Part shown: piece by piece, positions 21,298 to 21,384 of the stretch | Layout of the letters: every line of letters starts with the position of its first letter | How positions within the stretch are numbered: position 1 is the stretch's first letter | Assembly: GCA_937877455.1 (NCBI GenBank) | Contig: CALFIU010000049.1 | Span: 1 to 21,384, forward strand | Length of the DNA: 21,384 nucleotides | Source of the DNA: an uncultured Bacteroidales bacterium | Lineage (GTDB): Bacteria; Bacteroidota; Bacteroidia; Bacteroidales; UBA3824 | Direction: 5' to 3' | The notes under the pieces: generated by a model | Told to the model about the DNA's origin: nothing | Seen by the model: only the letters and a program-made list of their open reading frames with translations | Database searches by the model: none | Made by a program: the position numbers and the translations under genes

Positions 21298-21384
21298 GGG
21301 GAATGGAGGAAATTTTTCACTGAAAAGGCCTTAAATTAAGATTCGAAGTGCAATTTCCATACGCAACGTAACTATACTTTATGT

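Overview
The window looks like a Bacteroidales-type (Bacteroidota) chromosome segment. The signs are repeated promoters with the Bacteroidetes -7 box TAnnTTTG and a TTG/TTTG about 19-20 nt upstream, weak Shine-Dalgarno sites, a large secreted protein ending in a type IX secretion (Por) sorting-like domain, many AAA-ATPase/PD-(D/E)XK fusion proteins, and a Bacteroidetes-style radical SAM/lipoprotein operon. It is an accessory, patchwork region: duplicated ATPase genes, decayed gene remnants, a restriction-modification pair and two radical SAM peptide or protein modification loci. No tRNA, rRNA, CRISPR array or classical IS element was seen.

Layout: 1-1302 a possible gene tail, then an Rpn/PD-(D/E)XK 'transposase-family' nuclease with a heptad-repeat coiled coil. 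1333-4033 (minus) a secreted 814-aa beta-helix protein followed by a 48-aa peptide gene and a good terminator. 4034-4461 an intergenic region holding a (GT)20 microsatellite. 4261-10549 a decayed tandem array of three units. Each unit starts with related promoter DNA and carries an AAA-ATPase/PD-(D/E)XK gene (types A, B, A'). Behind both A-type genes lie convergent remnants of a membrane-AraC regulator gene; behind the B-type gene lies a remnant of the 48-aa peptide gene. 10550-13212 (minus) a tightly packed operon: a Cys-rich triple-repeat RiPP precursor, a radical SAM/SPASM maturase, a zinc-less quinone oxidoreductase-like enzyme and an HxlR-type regulator with a candidate redox cysteine. 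13332-13534 an orphan 203-bp copy of the 3' end of the B-type ATPase gene. 13583-14846 an AlaX-like tRNA-editing protein and, divergently, a nitroreductase. 15049-15432 a truncated DUF1016/YhcG protein. 15596-17572 a type II restriction-modification pair with a YhdJ-like methyltransferase (predicted site ATGCAT). 17669-18043 an orphan small gene. 18049-19218 an AAA_14/DUF4143 ATPase with palindromes around its promoter. 19449-21244 (minus) two short lipoproteins and a radical SAM/SPASM enzyme in one operon.

How the genes may work together: the strongest candidate for an interesting system is the RiPP operon, in which precursor, maturase, reductase and regulator are joined by 5-nt gaps or overlaps and have one promoter with nearby direct repeats. 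The second is the lipoprotein/radical SAM operon, whose two lipoproteins share an unusually conserved signal peptide and a Tyr-Gly-x-Pro-x-x-Lys-Phe-Lys motif, suggesting that these are features the enzyme or an export step recognises. Functions of both are inferred; no product is known from the sequence alone.
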